Shown here: positions 25,989 through 34,861 of the stretch, in pieces
Numbering within the stretch: position 1 is the stretch's first letter
Layout: each line of letters starts with the position of its first letter
Assembly (NCBI RefSeq): GCF_023101665.1
Contig: NZ_CP082162.1
Location: forward strand, 62,001-126,000
Source of the DNA: Bradyrhizobium sp. 195
GTDB lineage: Bacteria > Pseudomonadota > Alphaproteobacteria > Rhizobiales > Xanthobacteraceae
Reading direction: 5' to 3'
Length of the DNA stretch: 64,000 nucleotides
Program-made: the position numbers and the translations under genes
Notes under the pieces: generated by a model
Databases searched by the model: none
Seen by the model: the letters and a program-made list of their open reading frames with translations, nothing else
Told to the model about the DNA's origin: nothing

Positions 25989-27809
25989 ATGGCAGCTGTC
26001 GAGACACTGGACGATCCGCTGCGCAACCACTCCGGAGCTCAACTTCGCGTCGCACCCGGCGGCGAGGCGCGCGACTATGTCGGACCTGTCAACGCGCTGG
26101 CCGCCTGGCGTTCGGTCGCGCGCACCAACCTGATAGCGGTCGCAGCATTTTCGGTCGTTGTGAATCTGCTGATGCTCACGTTGCCGATCTACCTCTTTCA
26201 AATCTCCGATCGCGTGCTGACGAGCCGGAGTCTCGAGACACTGCTGATGCTCTCGGCTCTCGCGCTGACATTCATCGGTATTCTCTCGATCGTCGACATT
26301 CTGCGTCGGCAGGTGCTGGGGCGTCTTGCGACCAAGATGGAGGCGGTGCTCGGCGGCGCCGTGCTGGCGAGCAGCATCAACAACGCCAGGGCCGGCGAGG
26401 GCGGAACCATCCAAGCGATCCGCAGCCTTCACCAGGTGCGGGGCTTCATCTCGAGCCCTGTCATGCTTTTACTGATGGACGCGCCCCTCTCGCCCCTCTA
26501 CTTCGCAGTCATATTCCTCGTTCACCGAGATCTGGGTTTGATCGCAGTCGTATCGGGTTTGGTCCTGGCACTGATTGCGCTGATCAACCAGAAAGCGACC
26601 TCGGAGCGTCTGAGCGAGGCTGGCCTGCATGCCGCCGAGGCCGATGCGGCGGCGGAGTCGCTGGCGCGAAATTCGCAGGTGATCAATGCGATGGGAATGC
26701 TCAGCGAAAGCATTCTCCACTGGGGGCGCCGGCAGGCGCCGGCGCTGACGGTGCAGAGCCAGGCCCTTGACCGGAATTTCTGGATCAGCGGTGCGTCGAA
26801 ATTCGTCCGCCTCGTGGCCCAGATCACGATCCTCGGCACCGGGGCCTATCTGGCCCTGCACGCCGAGATCACCGGGGGCATGATGATCGCGGCTTCGATC
26901 ATTGCCGGTCGCGCCCTGCAGCCGCTCGAGGGTTTGATCGAGGGATGGCGCAGCTGCGTGCAGGCGCGATCGGCCTATGCCCGCGTAAAGCAGGCGGTCG
27001 AGTCATTCCAGCGCGAGGCGCCCAAGCTGCGCTTGCCGAGACCACAAGGGCGCCTGAGCGTTGATCGGGTCTTGTATCTGCCGCCCGGCTCCAAGGAGCC
27101 GGTGCTCAATGGTGTGTCGCTCGAGCTCGCGCCCGGAGAGGCTTTGGCCATTGTCGGACCGTCGGGATCGGGCAAGTCGACGCTCGCGCGCATTCTGGTG
27201 GGTTGTCTGGTGCCGACCGCCGGCAAGGTCAGGCTGGACGGAACGGAGCTGCGCAACTGGGATCGCCGCCAGTTCGGGGAATATAGCGGTTACCTGCCCC
27301 AGGAGGTAGAGCTATTTCCCGGCACCATCAAGCAGAACATCTGTCGCATGCGCGACGACTTGCCGGACGAGAGCATCTATGAGGCGGCGATGTTGTCGGG
27401 CATTCACGACATGGTCTGCCAGTTGAAGCAAGGATACGAGACCGTGCTCGACCGCAGTGGCGGGCCGCTCTCGGGAGGACAGAAGCAGCGCATTGCACTC
27501 GCCCGGGCTTTCTTCGGCAATCCGTCCCTCGTCGTGCTCGACGAGCCCAACTCGAATCTCGACGCGGCGGGCGAGCAGGCTCTGACCGAGACCCTGCAGC
27601 GCGCCAAGAGGCGGGGGGTCACGGCGGTGGTCGTAACCCTGCGCCCGGCGCTACTGAACAGTGTGGACAAAGTGCTGATACTGCGGGCCGGACGCGCGGA
27701 AGCATTCGGCTCTCCGAGCGAGGTGTTGCATCGCCTGGTTCGGTCGCCCGCCAGGGCCGGCGGTGATGAGCCGGAGCAGCCGCAACGCATCGAATCCGCG
27801 GGCGGGTGA
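25989..27809 (+). CDS. type I secretion ABC protein (PrtD type)
   Basis: A 606-residue inner-membrane ABC protein with transmembrane domain first and ATPase second, as in PrtD/LipB-class type I exporters. The membrane part is at about 45-320. In the ATPase, Walker A is GPSGSGKST, the signature is LSGGQKQR and Walker B is LVVLDEPNSNLD. The usual switch His is replaced by a Leu-Arg (VVVTLRPALL), as in other members of the PrtD class. There is no C39 peptidase, so its cargo must use an uncleaved C-terminal signal. The ATG at 25989 has a strong GGGAGG ribosome binding site, 12 bases after the repeat-protein stop. Confidence 0.94.
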   Translation: MAAVETLDDPLRNHSGAQLRVAPGGEARDYVGPVNALAAWRSVARTNLIAVAAFSVVVNLLMLTLPIYLFQISDRVLTSRSLETLLMLSALALTFIGILSIVDILRRQVLGRLATKMEAVLGGAVLASSINNARAGEGGTIQAIRSLHQVRGFISSPVMLLLMDAPLSPLYFAVIFLVHRDLGLIAVVSGLVLALIALINQKATSERLSEAGLHAAEADAAAESLARNSQVINAMGMLSESILHWGRRQAPALTVQSQALDRNFWISGASKFVRLVAQITILGTGAYLALHAEITGGMMIAASIIAGRALQPLEGLIEGWRSCVQARSAYARVKQAVESFQREAPKLRLPRPQGRLSVDRVLYLPPGSKEPVLNGVSLELAPGEALAIVGPSGSGKSTLARILVGCLVPTAGKVRLDGTELRNWDRRQFGEYSGYLPQEVELFPGTIKQNICRMRDDLPDESIYEAAMLSGIHDMVCQLKQGYETVLDRSGGPLSGGQKQRIALARAFFGNPSLVVLDEPNSNLDAAGEQALTETLQRAKRRGVTAVVVTLRPALLNSVDKVLILRAGRAEAFGSPSEVLHRLVRSPARAGGDEPEQPQRIESAGG

Positions 27810-27827
27810 CCAGCGCGGGAGGACAGC

Positions 27828-29189
27828 ATGAGAGCGGTAAAGGACGACATCGAGTGGTACCGCGGTGTTCCGCTGAGCGCCAAATGGCCCATCTTCACCG
27901 GCCTCGCCATCCTGGTTGTTTGGCTCGGGTGTTTCGGCGTTTGGGCCGCAGTCGCTCCCCTCAACAGTGCGGTCGTCGCCTCGGGCACGTTCGTGGCTAC
28001 CGGGCAGAACAAGCTTGTCCAGCACTTCGAGGGCGGCATCATCCGCGAGATTGCGGTCAAGGACGGGGATGCCGTCGAGGCCAACCAGGTCCTGGTTCGC
28101 ATGGACGATACCGCTGCCAACGCCAAGCTGAAACGGCTGGTTTTGAAGAAGTATCGACTGCTCGCCATGAAGGCGCGTCTGGAAGCTGAAATGAGCTCTT
28201 CTGACGCAATCGAAACCCCGGCCGCATTCAGTGAGAACGCACGTGATCCAGAAATCAAAGCAATTCTTGAGCGGCAACGTGCCGAGCTTCAGGCCCGCCG
28301 GGCAAGTCTGGTGACCGACGAAAGCGTACTCCTAAAGCAAATCGCTGGGCTGGAGGAAAGCATCCGCGGATATCAGGCGCAAGTTCAGTCCACCAAAGAG
28401 CGAATTTTCTTGTTCGCCGAAGAGCTGAAGGACAAGAATTCCCTTCTTGGCCAGCAGTTGGTCCGCAAGTCGGATGTGCTTGCGTTGCGACGCTCAGAGG
28501 CGGGTCTCGGGGGTGAGCTAGGCGAATATCTCGGCCGCATCGCCGATTCGAGGGAGCGGATCGCCCAGGCGAACGAACGAATAGCGCAGCTCCACACGAC
28601 GGCGCTTCGGGAGGCGATCAAGGAGTTGCGCGAGACCGAGGCCGAGCTGGACGACGGAGAGGAGCAGATTCGCGCCGCTCAGGATGTGGTCCATCGGGTC
28701 GATGTCCGGTCGCCGGTTCGAGGTATTGTGGTGAAGAACAACTTCCATACACCGGGCGGCGTGGTCTCTCCTGGTGCCGTGATCCTTGAGCTTCTGCCGA
28801 TTGGCGACGAGCGCATCATCGAGGCACATGTGAACCCCAAGGACATTTCGCATGTGAGCGTAGGCCAGGAGGCGCTGGTGCGGCTGTCGGCGCTCAACCA
28901 GCGCATCACGCCCATGGTCGGGGCGAGCGTCATCTACGTGTCAGCGGACGCCTTGGCGGAGCAAGTGCAGGGGAAGGCCGAAACCCGTCGCGACGGCGAC
29001 ACGCGTCGGGAATTCTATGTTGTTCGGGTGCGCCTGGACCAGGACGATATTCTCAGGCAAATGCCTGAATTCATCCCGACGCCCGGGATGCCCGCGGACA
29101 TTTACATCAAGACCGGAGAACGTACGTTTTTCGAGTACATCATGAAGCCTGTCCTCGACAGCTTCTCCCGCGCGTTCCGCGAAACTTGA
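27828..29189 (+). CDS. HlyD/PrtE-type periplasmic adaptor
   Basis: A 453-residue membrane-fusion adaptor for the preceding ABC protein. It has one N-terminal transmembrane helix at about 26-46 (TGLAILVVWLGCFGVWAAVA), a lipoyl half-domain (QHFEGGIIREIAVKDGDAVE), a long helical hairpin at about 100-285 and the second lipoyl half (RSPVRGIVVKNNFHTPGGVV), then a beta-barrel part. The ATG at 27828 lies 18 bases after the ABC stop and has a strong GGAGG ribosome binding site. The repeat protein, ABC protein and adaptor form a compact operon. The outer-membrane channel is not in the window. Confidence 0.94.
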   Translation: MRAVKDDIEWYRGVPLSAKWPIFTGLAILVVWLGCFGVWAAVAPLNSAVVASGTFVATGQNKLVQHFEGGIIREIAVKDGDAVEANQVLVRMDDTAANAKLKRLVLKKYRLLAMKARLEAEMSSSDAIETPAAFSENARDPEIKAILERQRAELQARRASLVTDESVLLKQIAGLEESIRGYQAQVQSTKERIFLFAEELKDKNSLLGQQLVRKSDVLALRRSEAGLGGELGEYLGRIADSRERIAQANERIAQLHTTALREAIKELRETEAELDDGEEQIRAAQDVVHRVDVRSPVRGIVVKNNFHTPGGVVSPGAVILELLPIGDERIIEAHVNPKDISHVSVGQEALVRLSALNQRITPMVGASVIYVSADALAEQVQGKAETRRDGDTRREFYVVRVRLDQDDILRQMPEFIPTPGMPADIYIKTGERTFFEYIMKPVLDSFSRAFRET

Positions 29190-29749
29190 GTGGAGCGGAA
29201 TGGGCGCCGTTTGAGCAACCCTTAGACCGAAGGGCGTGAGGTCATCCACTCGCGAGTGCTCATTGAGGTCCAGAATGCGCGCCCTTCCCACGTTCGCTTT
29301 TCGCATCTTTGCCGTCTCGGCTATATCAGTCCGCTTACATTTCGAGAATCAACACACCCGGCAGGCGGTCAATTCAGTAGCCTAAACCTGTCCGCCCCAA
29401 GGGGCCATTCCAAAAGGGGTCAACTTTGCAAGCCGATTGACACGCATTCACCGGAAGTGATTTCTGGCGCGCGTGGGCGTGTGGCTTTTGGGGCGAGGCA
29501 TCCCGCTATCAAAGCGGCGCGAGCCAGAGTCAAATTATCAATCCTTTTGGGCCAGGGAAGGCGCCCTACAGGGCGTCGCCGATGGAAACTCTGTTCCGTA
29601 ATGCTCGGCTGAATCGTTTCGATATGCCCAAATTTTCAAAAGCCAGAGGATCACCCCTCCTCCAAACCGCGAAAGCTAAGCCACTGAAATGTCGACAATC
29701 TATCCGGTGCTACACTGCTTTCTGCTGAGTAGCTACGGCGATAAGCTAC
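29190..29749. other. intergenic after the secretion operon
   Basis: No gene recognised. The last 83 bases (29667-29749) share their ends with 15566-15647 and lead straight into a transposase remnant. Confidence 0.35.
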
Positions 29750-29945
29750 GACTCTACCCACGACATCGTCGCGCAGAGCATGAACGAATACGTTCGTCGC
29801 AAAGGCCATAAGATCATTTCGGCCGACATGGTCCAAGGCTACTATTCGATCTTCGAGCGCCGCATGAAGGGCTAGTCAGCGCCGTCGGAGAAGCACCTTC
29901 ACCGCTCCCTGGCGGATTCGACTTCGTTCGCGCAAAGTCGATCCC
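29750..29945 (+). pseudogene. IS1595/ISXO2-type transposase remnant
   Basis: A short decayed fragment of the 3' part of an IS1595-family transposase. One frame reads DSTHDIVAQSMNEYVRRKGH, then VQGYYSIFERRMKG and a stop; after a frameshift the next frame gives EKHLHRSLADS, matching the conserved family segment that usually reads EKHLHRYLAEFDFRY. The catalytic N-terminal part is missing. No terminal repeats were found. Confidence 0.65.
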
Positions 29946-30080
29946 GTGCTGCGGATTTGGGGGGCGCAGCAGACCGGTGGTTTAGATTGAAATCGCGAGG
30001 ACGACGGGCGAGGTGTCGGAACTGGCGCACCTGGTTCATCTTGAATCCCAGCTACCTATGTCTGTGGAGTTCTGCGTATC

Positions 30081-30382
30081 ATGGCCCCGCGCGCCAACTC
30101 GAAAGGCTTTTGAGGCTATCCCTGGTGACCTGCCCGGTGGCGCTCTATCTAGCCACGATCGCGTTCAACCAGCCCAAACGGTCGAGCGGCCATCGCATCA
30201 AGTACCTCAAGGTCGACGCCGACACCGGCGATGAGGCGCCCAGCGAGGACGTCGTCAAGGGCTATGAGTTCGAGAAGGGTCAGTACATTGAGGTGACGAA
30301 GGAGGAGCTGGACGAGATCGCGCTCGACTCCACGCGCACCATCGAGATCGACGAGTTCGTCGACAAGGCCGAGACGACTGCT
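30081..30382 (+). pseudogene. ku: Ku fragment (bacterial non-homologous end joining)
   Basis: N-terminal piece of a bacterial Ku protein, which binds broken DNA ends and recruits LigD. It starts MAPRANSKGF at 30081; one base appears to be missing at about 30110 and the frame then continues LRLSLVTCPVALYLAT, GHRIKYLKVDADTGDEAPSE and VTKEELDEIALDSTRTIEID. Homology stops after DEFVDKAE, about 100 residues in, whereas a full Ku has about 270. It then runs into a Gly/Tyr-rich sequence. Nonfunctional; no ligD or other ku is nearby. Confidence 0.85.
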
Positions 30383-30499
30383 ACGTGGTCCGCCGGAGCT
30401 ACGGCTATTATGGTGGGCCGGCTACTATGATCGCGACTATGGCTACTACGGCGGTGGCCTAAGCATTGGCTTCAGCTTTGGCCTCGAAGCTGGTGAACT
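30383..30499 (+). pseudogene. Gly/Tyr-rich tail fragment joined to the Ku remnant
   Basis: Read with one frame change, the sequence encodes RRSYGYYGG, then YYDRDYGYYGGGLSIGFSFG. This looks like the C-terminus of a small Gly/Tyr-rich exported protein. It is fused to the end of the Ku fragment, evidence of a deletion or rearrangement joint at about 30383. Confidence 0.45.
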
Positions 30500-30554
30500 A
30501 GGACAAGGGCCGTATCGAAGGGGCCCTTTCGACCTTCGTTTATACGGGGATGAG

Positions 30555-30725
30555 ATGTCTGCTGTTGCGAGGCTCCTGGTTCAGAAGGAGCAGTTGCTGG
30601 CGCGGCTCGAAGCCGATCCCGGCTCGCACTAAAGCGCAGAGATTCAGGCGCTCCTCGCCAAGCTCGAGACTGCGCTGAAGCTGCTTGGCACCGACGATTC
30701 CGCCGCAGCGGGCGAAGATCGCTAG
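30555..30725 (+). pseudogene. small helical protein gene with an in-frame stop
   Basis: ATG at 30555 starts MSAVARLLVQKEQLLARLEA, continues DPGSH and meets a TAA at about 30633. The same frame continues without another stop as SAEIQALLAKLETALKLLG to a TAG at 30723-30725. Reading through gives a 56-residue helical protein. Function unknown. Confidence 0.5.
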
Positions 30726-30805
30726 CCTATGGAAGCGAAGGACTGCTAAGGGCCGTCTTCACCAGAGCCCTCGGCTCACCGCGCTTCCCGGGTTTGGCGG
30801 AGGAA

Positions 30806-30840
30806 GGCCCCAGCTCGGGGCCAGGGGCTATGAGCTGGGG
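30806..30840. repeat. 10-base perfect inverted repeat in a G-rich intergenic segment
   Basis: GCCCCAGCTC at 30806-30815 and GAGCTGGGGC at 30831-30840 with a 15-base spacer. It lies in the otherwise empty stretch 30726-31102. No T run follows. Confidence 0.5.
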
Positions 30841-31102
30841 CCAGTTCGGGGTTCGCCCCTTGGGGCACGGGCGTCCGGAAACCCGGTACTCGCGTTATCG
30901 TTCCTTTGAGCGCGGGGAAGTTTTATTGGATCCAGGCGCTCCGAAAGGGGAGATCGCGTCCCGCCTGCGGCGCTCTCTGCTCCCCGTGCACGTTCTTAGG
31001 ACGCAAGCAAAGTGGGCAGGTCTCGGAAGCTAAAATTAGCTGCAAGGGTGCAATTCTCCGGCAGCAGATCGGTCCTACGCTGGCCGCAACGGGGGATAAC
31101 AA

Positions 31103-31330
31103 TTGGCCATCTACCGGATACTTCAAAACTCGCCGCTTGGGCCTGAAGAGATCGCGCGGCTTTCGAGGGCCTACGAACAGGCCCTCCGCACGATTGGCGT
31201 AGAGGATCGCAACGACCCTCTCACCGAACTGATCGCCAAGAAGATCATCGAGATCGGCCAGACCGGCCTCAAGGACCCCGCCGAGATCTGTGGTCGGGCC
31301 GTCGAGGAGTTGGCCCTACCGAAAGGATGA
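31103..31330 (+). CDS. small conserved-type hypothetical protein
   Basis: A 75-residue protein from a TTG start at 31103 with GGGGGATAA upstream. It reads MAIYRILQNSPLGPEEIARL, then EQALRTIGVEDRNDPLTELI and AKKIIEIGQTGLKDPAEI. Fully helical and charged; I associate this type with alphaproteobacterial small ORFs of unknown function. It converges with the response regulator gene and overlaps its 3' end by 62 bases. Confidence 0.65.
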   Translation: MAIYRILQNSPLGPEEIARLSRAYEQALRTIGVEDRNDPLTELIAKKIIEIGQTGLKDPAEICGRAVEELALPKG

Positions 31331-31781
31331 TTGGGCCAAGGCGTGCTGCGGCGAAGCGGCCGAATGCGAATTCGGCCAACCGGCGATAGCGAGGAAAATT
31401 CGCCGCGAGTGGAGCAGCTACCCCCCGGTGCCCCTTTCCCTCGCCGAGCTCCCGGATCATCCGAATGATCTCCTCCGGATGGAAGGGTTTCTTCACGATG
31501 CGGCTGGCGGGGACAGGGCGTGGCGTACTCGGCGAGAAGCCGGTGGCGTAGATGACCGGCAATTCCGGACTCTGCTCTCTGTAGCGTTCCGCGATCTGCC
31601 ACCCGTTGAGGTGTCCGGGCAACCTGACGTCCGTGACTAGCACGTCCGCAACGTGGCGTTCGCACCAGGCCAAAGCCTCCTCGTCGGTGCTGGCGTGGAT
31701 CACGTGGTAGCCTGCCTCGCGCAGCGCTTCGACCACGAATTCGAGGATGAGTGGGTCGTCCTCGACGAGAAGAACGCTCAC
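31269..31781 (-). CDS. single-domain response regulator
   Basis: A CheY-like receiver of 170 residues from a GTG at 31781. The acidic pair is in SVLLVEDDPLI, the phosphoacceptor Asp in VLVTDVRLPGH, the conserved Thr in VIYATGFSPS and the Lys in IVKKPFHPEE. The receiver ends at about residue 120; the remaining 50 residues are Arg/Ala rich and may be read-through past a lost stop. No kinase is adjacent. It is transcribed divergently from the GH15 operon. Confidence 0.85.
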   Translation of the reverse strand: MSVLLVEDDPLILEFVVEALREAGYHVIHASTDEEALAWCERHVADVLVTDVRLPGHLNGWQIAERYREQSPELPVIYATGFSPSTPRPVPASRIVKKPFHPEEIIRMIRELGEGKGHRGVAAPLAANFPRYRRLAEFAFGRFAAARLGPIILSVGPTPRRPDHRSRRGP

Positions 31782-31953
31782 TGGCGGCTCACAACAGCTA
31801 ACATTTGTTGTGCACGTCGAACGGCTCGCACGCAGCGTCGTTCCTGATCGAGGTCGTACCCAGGACGGCCATCCGAGCGGTGCCCAAGGAACATTGGAGC
31901 GCAGGAAGCATTGATCCGGAAACCATTCCGGGGGCGACGCTTCGGAGCCGAGA

Positions 31954-32151
31954 ATGCACGGTGTCGCCGAAATCCTCGAACGCAAGCGGAAGCTGCTCGA
32001 TCGACGTCAGGAAGCTGGACCGGCCCGGTTTGCCGCGGTCGAGCGCGAACTGCAGGAGATCGATGCGGTCCTAACCCGGCTGGAGTCGACGGCGGCAGAA
32101 GCCGACCGCGCAGTAGTTTCCCCATGGCCCGAATCGAAGACTACGCACTGA
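31954..32151 (+). CDS. small coiled-coil protein preceding the GH15 gene
   Basis: A 65-residue protein beginning MHGVAEILERKRKLLDRRQE and continuing with heptad-like Leu/Glu spacing (VERELQEIDAVLTRLE). A GGAG site lies 9 bases before the ATG at 31954. Its end overlaps the GH15 start by 28 bases, so translation is probably coupled. Function unknown. Confidence 0.55.
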   Translation: MHGVAEILERKRKLLDRRQEAGPARFAAVERELQEIDAVLTRLESTAAEADRAVVSPWPESKTTH

Positions 32152-33947
32152 TCGGAGACTGCGAGACCGCAGCACTGGTGGGGCTCGATGGCTCCATTGA
32201 CTGGCTTTGCTTGCCTCGGTTCGACTCCGACAGTTGCTTCGCAAGGCTCCTCGGATCCAAAAACAATGGCTATTGGCGCGTCGCGCCCCTTGCGTTGCGC
32301 TCGGTCGAGCGCCGGTACCGGCCGGGCACGTTGATCCTGGAGACGACCTTCAGAACCGACGATGGCAGCGTCCGTGTCACGGACTTCATGCCACCCAAAT
32401 CCGACCAATCGCGCCTCGTCCGGATCGTCGAAGGAGTCGAGGGCCGGGTCGAGATGCGGAGCGAATTGGCGGCACGCTTCGACTACGGCATTTCCGTGCC
32501 ATGGGTCAGCCGGCTCGATGATGGCGCACGATCCCTGGTGGCGGGTGCCTCCATGCTGGTGCTGCGGACTGACGTGCCGCTGCAAGGCGAGAAGATGATG
32601 ACCGTCGGCTCGGTCGTAGTCTCGGCGGGCGAACGCAGAGCCTTCGTGCTCAGTCACCAGATTTCCTATCAGCATGAAGCGTCGGCTGCGGATCCCTCCG
32701 AACTCCTGGAGAACACTGAGCAGTTCTGGCAGGACTGGGCGGGTCGATGCAATGCCGCCGGTCCGTATTCGGACGTGGTTCTCCGTTCTCTCATCACGCT
32801 GAAGGCGCTGACGTTTCAGCCGAGCGGCGGCATCGTTGCCGCCGCGACGACGTCTCTGCCCGAGCAGCTCGGCGGCCCCCGCAACTGGGACTACCGCTTC
32901 TGCTGGGTTCGGGACGCCACGCTCACGCTGCTCGCGCTGATGGACGGCGGATACTACGACGAGGCGCGCGCCTGGCGCGATTGGCTCATTCGCGCGGTCG
33001 CCGGCAGCCCCTACCAACTGCAGATCATGTACTCGGTCACTGGCGAACGCCGGTTGACCGAGTGGGAAGTGCCATGGCTGTCCGGCTACGAAAATTCGAA
33101 ACCGGTCCGGATCGGCAACGCCGCCCACCAGCAGCTCCAACTCGACGTCTACGGCGAACTGATGGATGCGCTTTACCAGGCGCGGCGCGGCGGGCTCGCC
33201 GAGAACAAGCGGGCATGGGCTGTCCAATGCGCGCTGCTCGATCATCTGAAGGCCATCTGGACCGAGCCGGACGAAGGCATCTGGGAGGTCCGCGGCGGCC
33301 GCAAGCAGTTCACATACTCGAAGATCATGGCATGGGTGGCGTTCGATCGGGCGATCAAGTCGGCCAGGGAGTTCGGCATAGAAGGTCCGGTCGACGATTG
33401 GACTGCGGTCCGGGATGCGATCCATGCGGACGTCTGCCGGCGCGGATACGACGAGGATCGCAAGTCCTTTGTCCAGGTCTATGGCGAGCCTCAGCTCGAC
33501 GCCAGCCTGTTGCTGATTCCAGCGGTGGGCTTTCTCCCGCCGGAGGACCCACGTGTAATCTCCACCGTGCAAGCCGTCGAACGCGAGCTGGTCGCGGATG
33601 GCTTCGTGCGCCGCTACGACACGGGCGCAACCAAGGACGGGCTGCCGCCGGGCGAGGGCATGTTCCTGGCCTGTAGCTTCTGGCTCGCCGATGCCTATCA
33701 GCTCATTGGCCGCGCGGCCGATGCCAAAGCGCTGTTCGAGCGGCTTCTCTCCTTGCGCAACGACGTCGGATTGCTCTCCGAGGAGTACGACGTCTCGAAA
33801 CGCAGACTGGTCGGCAACTTCCCGCAGGCGTTCTCCCACATCGCGCTGGTGAACACGGCGCACAACCTCACTCACCGCGACAAGCCCTCCGAAACACGCG
33901 GCGGAAAGAAGTCGCTGCTAAGCGAAGGAGCGCAGAGCACAACGTAG
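32124..33947 (+). CDS. glycoside hydrolase family 15 protein (glucoamylase/trehalase type)
   Basis: A 607-residue cytoplasmic enzyme with no signal peptide. It starts MARIEDYALIGDCETAALVG, the typical N-terminal beta domain of bacterial GH15 proteins, and contains LDGSIDWLCLPRFDS and the catalytic-domain signature RNWDYRFCWVRDATLTLLAL. The C-terminal toroid has the usual Glu-containing ending (LLSEEYDVSKRRLVGNFPQAFS). Members hydrolyse alpha-glucosidic bonds in glucans or trehalose. The ATG at 32124 is used and not the upstream in-frame extension. The SDR gene follows after 11 bases, indicating an operon for sugar metabolism or stress-related trehalose handling. Confidence 0.93.
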   Translation: MARIEDYALIGDCETAALVGLDGSIDWLCLPRFDSDSCFARLLGSKNNGYWRVAPLALRSVERRYRPGTLILETTFRTDDGSVRVTDFMPPKSDQSRLVRIVEGVEGRVEMRSELAARFDYGISVPWVSRLDDGARSLVAGASMLVLRTDVPLQGEKMMTVGSVVVSAGERRAFVLSHQISYQHEASAADPSELLENTEQFWQDWAGRCNAAGPYSDVVLRSLITLKALTFQPSGGIVAAATTSLPEQLGGPRNWDYRFCWVRDATLTLLALMDGGYYDEARAWRDWLIRAVAGSPYQLQIMYSVTGERRLTEWEVPWLSGYENSKPVRIGNAAHQQLQLDVYGELMDALYQARRGGLAENKRAWAVQCALLDHLKAIWTEPDEGIWEVRGGRKQFTYSKIMAWVAFDRAIKSAREFGIEGPVDDWTAVRDAIHADVCRRGYDEDRKSFVQVYGEPQLDASLLLIPAVGFLPPEDPRVISTVQAVERELVADGFVRRYDTGATKDGLPPGEGMFLACSFWLADAYQLIGRAADAKALFERLLSLRNDVGLLSEEYDVSKRRLVGNFPQAFSHIALVNTAHNLTHRDKPSETRGGKKSLLSEGAQSTT

Positions 33948-33958
33948 AGGAGCCAACC

Positions 33959-34831
33959 ATGCCTGAAGTGATGACCGACCCCGCTGGATCCGCCCCCCCA
34001 GGCGCGAGGCGCCGTCCAGCCATCGGCTTTCCCGTCGTTTTGGAGGGGCAACCGGCGTTGGTCACCGGCGCAAATTCCGGAATCGGCAAAGCTGTCGCGC
34101 TTGGCCTGGCTGCTTCGGGCGCGGACGTCGTCGTGAACTACGTGGCCGACCCGGCCGCGGCGGAGGAGGTGGCGCACCAAATCGAAGCCGGCGGGCGCCG
34201 GGCCATCGCCATCAAGGCGGATGTCAGCAACGAGGACGAAGTCGATGCGATGTTCGCCCAAGCGGTCCGACATTTCGGGACCCTCCACATTGCCGTGAAC
34301 AACGCCGGCCTGCAGCGTGATGCCTCCTTCGAGGAGATGACGCTCGAGCAGTGGAAGAAGGTGATCGACGTCAATCTCACGGGCCAATTCCTGTGCGCGC
34401 GAGAGGCCGTTCGTGAGTTCAGGAAACGCGGCGTAGTCAGCCAAGTCTCCGCGTCGGCAGGCAAGCTCGTCTTCATGAGCTCCGTTCATCAGGAGATACC
34501 TTGGGCCGGTCACGTCAACTACGCCGCGTCGAAGGGCGGCGTCATGCAATTGATGCGCAGCATTGCCCAGGAAGTGGCCCCGTTTGCCATTCGCGCAAAC
34601 GGGGTCGCTCCCGGCGCGATTCGCACGCCCATCAATCGACCCGCATGGGAGACGCCGGATGCCTACGAACGGCTCATGACGCTGGTGCCGTACAAGCGCA
34701 TCGGAGAGCCGGATGACATCGCGCAGGCGGTGGCCTGGCTGGTTTCGGACATGGCCGACTATGTCACCGGCGCCACCTTGTTCGTCGACGGAGGGATGAG
34801 CCTCTATCCAGGGTTCGCCACCGGTGGCTGA
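33959..34831 (+). CDS. SDR-family oxidoreductase (glucose dehydrogenase-like)
   Basis: A 290-residue short-chain dehydrogenase. The cofactor motif TGANSGIG is at 36-43, NNAG at about 116-119 and the catalytic YxxxK at Tyr188-Lys192 (NYAASKGG). The C-terminus is typical (DYVTGATLFVDGGMSLYP). It resembles glucose 1-dehydrogenases and general-stress SDR enzymes, but substrate cannot be fixed. A GGAG-type site precedes ATG at 33959. In one transcript with GH15, 11 bases upstream, and the iron-permease-like gene, 30 bases downstream. Confidence 0.93.
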   Translation: MPEVMTDPAGSAPPGARRRPAIGFPVVLEGQPALVTGANSGIGKAVALGLAASGADVVVNYVADPAAAEEVAHQIEAGGRRAIAIKADVSNEDEVDAMFAQAVRHFGTLHIAVNNAGLQRDASFEEMTLEQWKKVIDVNLTGQFLCAREAVREFRKRGVVSQVSASAGKLVFMSSVHQEIPWAGHVNYAASKGGVMQLMRSIAQEVAPFAIRANGVAPGAIRTPINRPAWETPDAYERLMTLVPYKRIGEPDDIAQAVAWLVSDMADYVTGATLFVDGGMSLYPGFATGG

Positions 34832-34861
34832 TCGGAATTTGATTCGGAATGGAGGAATGTC

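Noticed and set aside
29957..30430. Intact 157-residue protein
   Set aside because: Only the middle matches a known family (Ku N-terminus); the ends are out-of-frame and foreign sequence.
32007..33875. 622-codon antisense ORF over the GH15 gene
   Set aside because: GH15 motifs on the plus strand are clear; the antisense product has no recognisable pattern.
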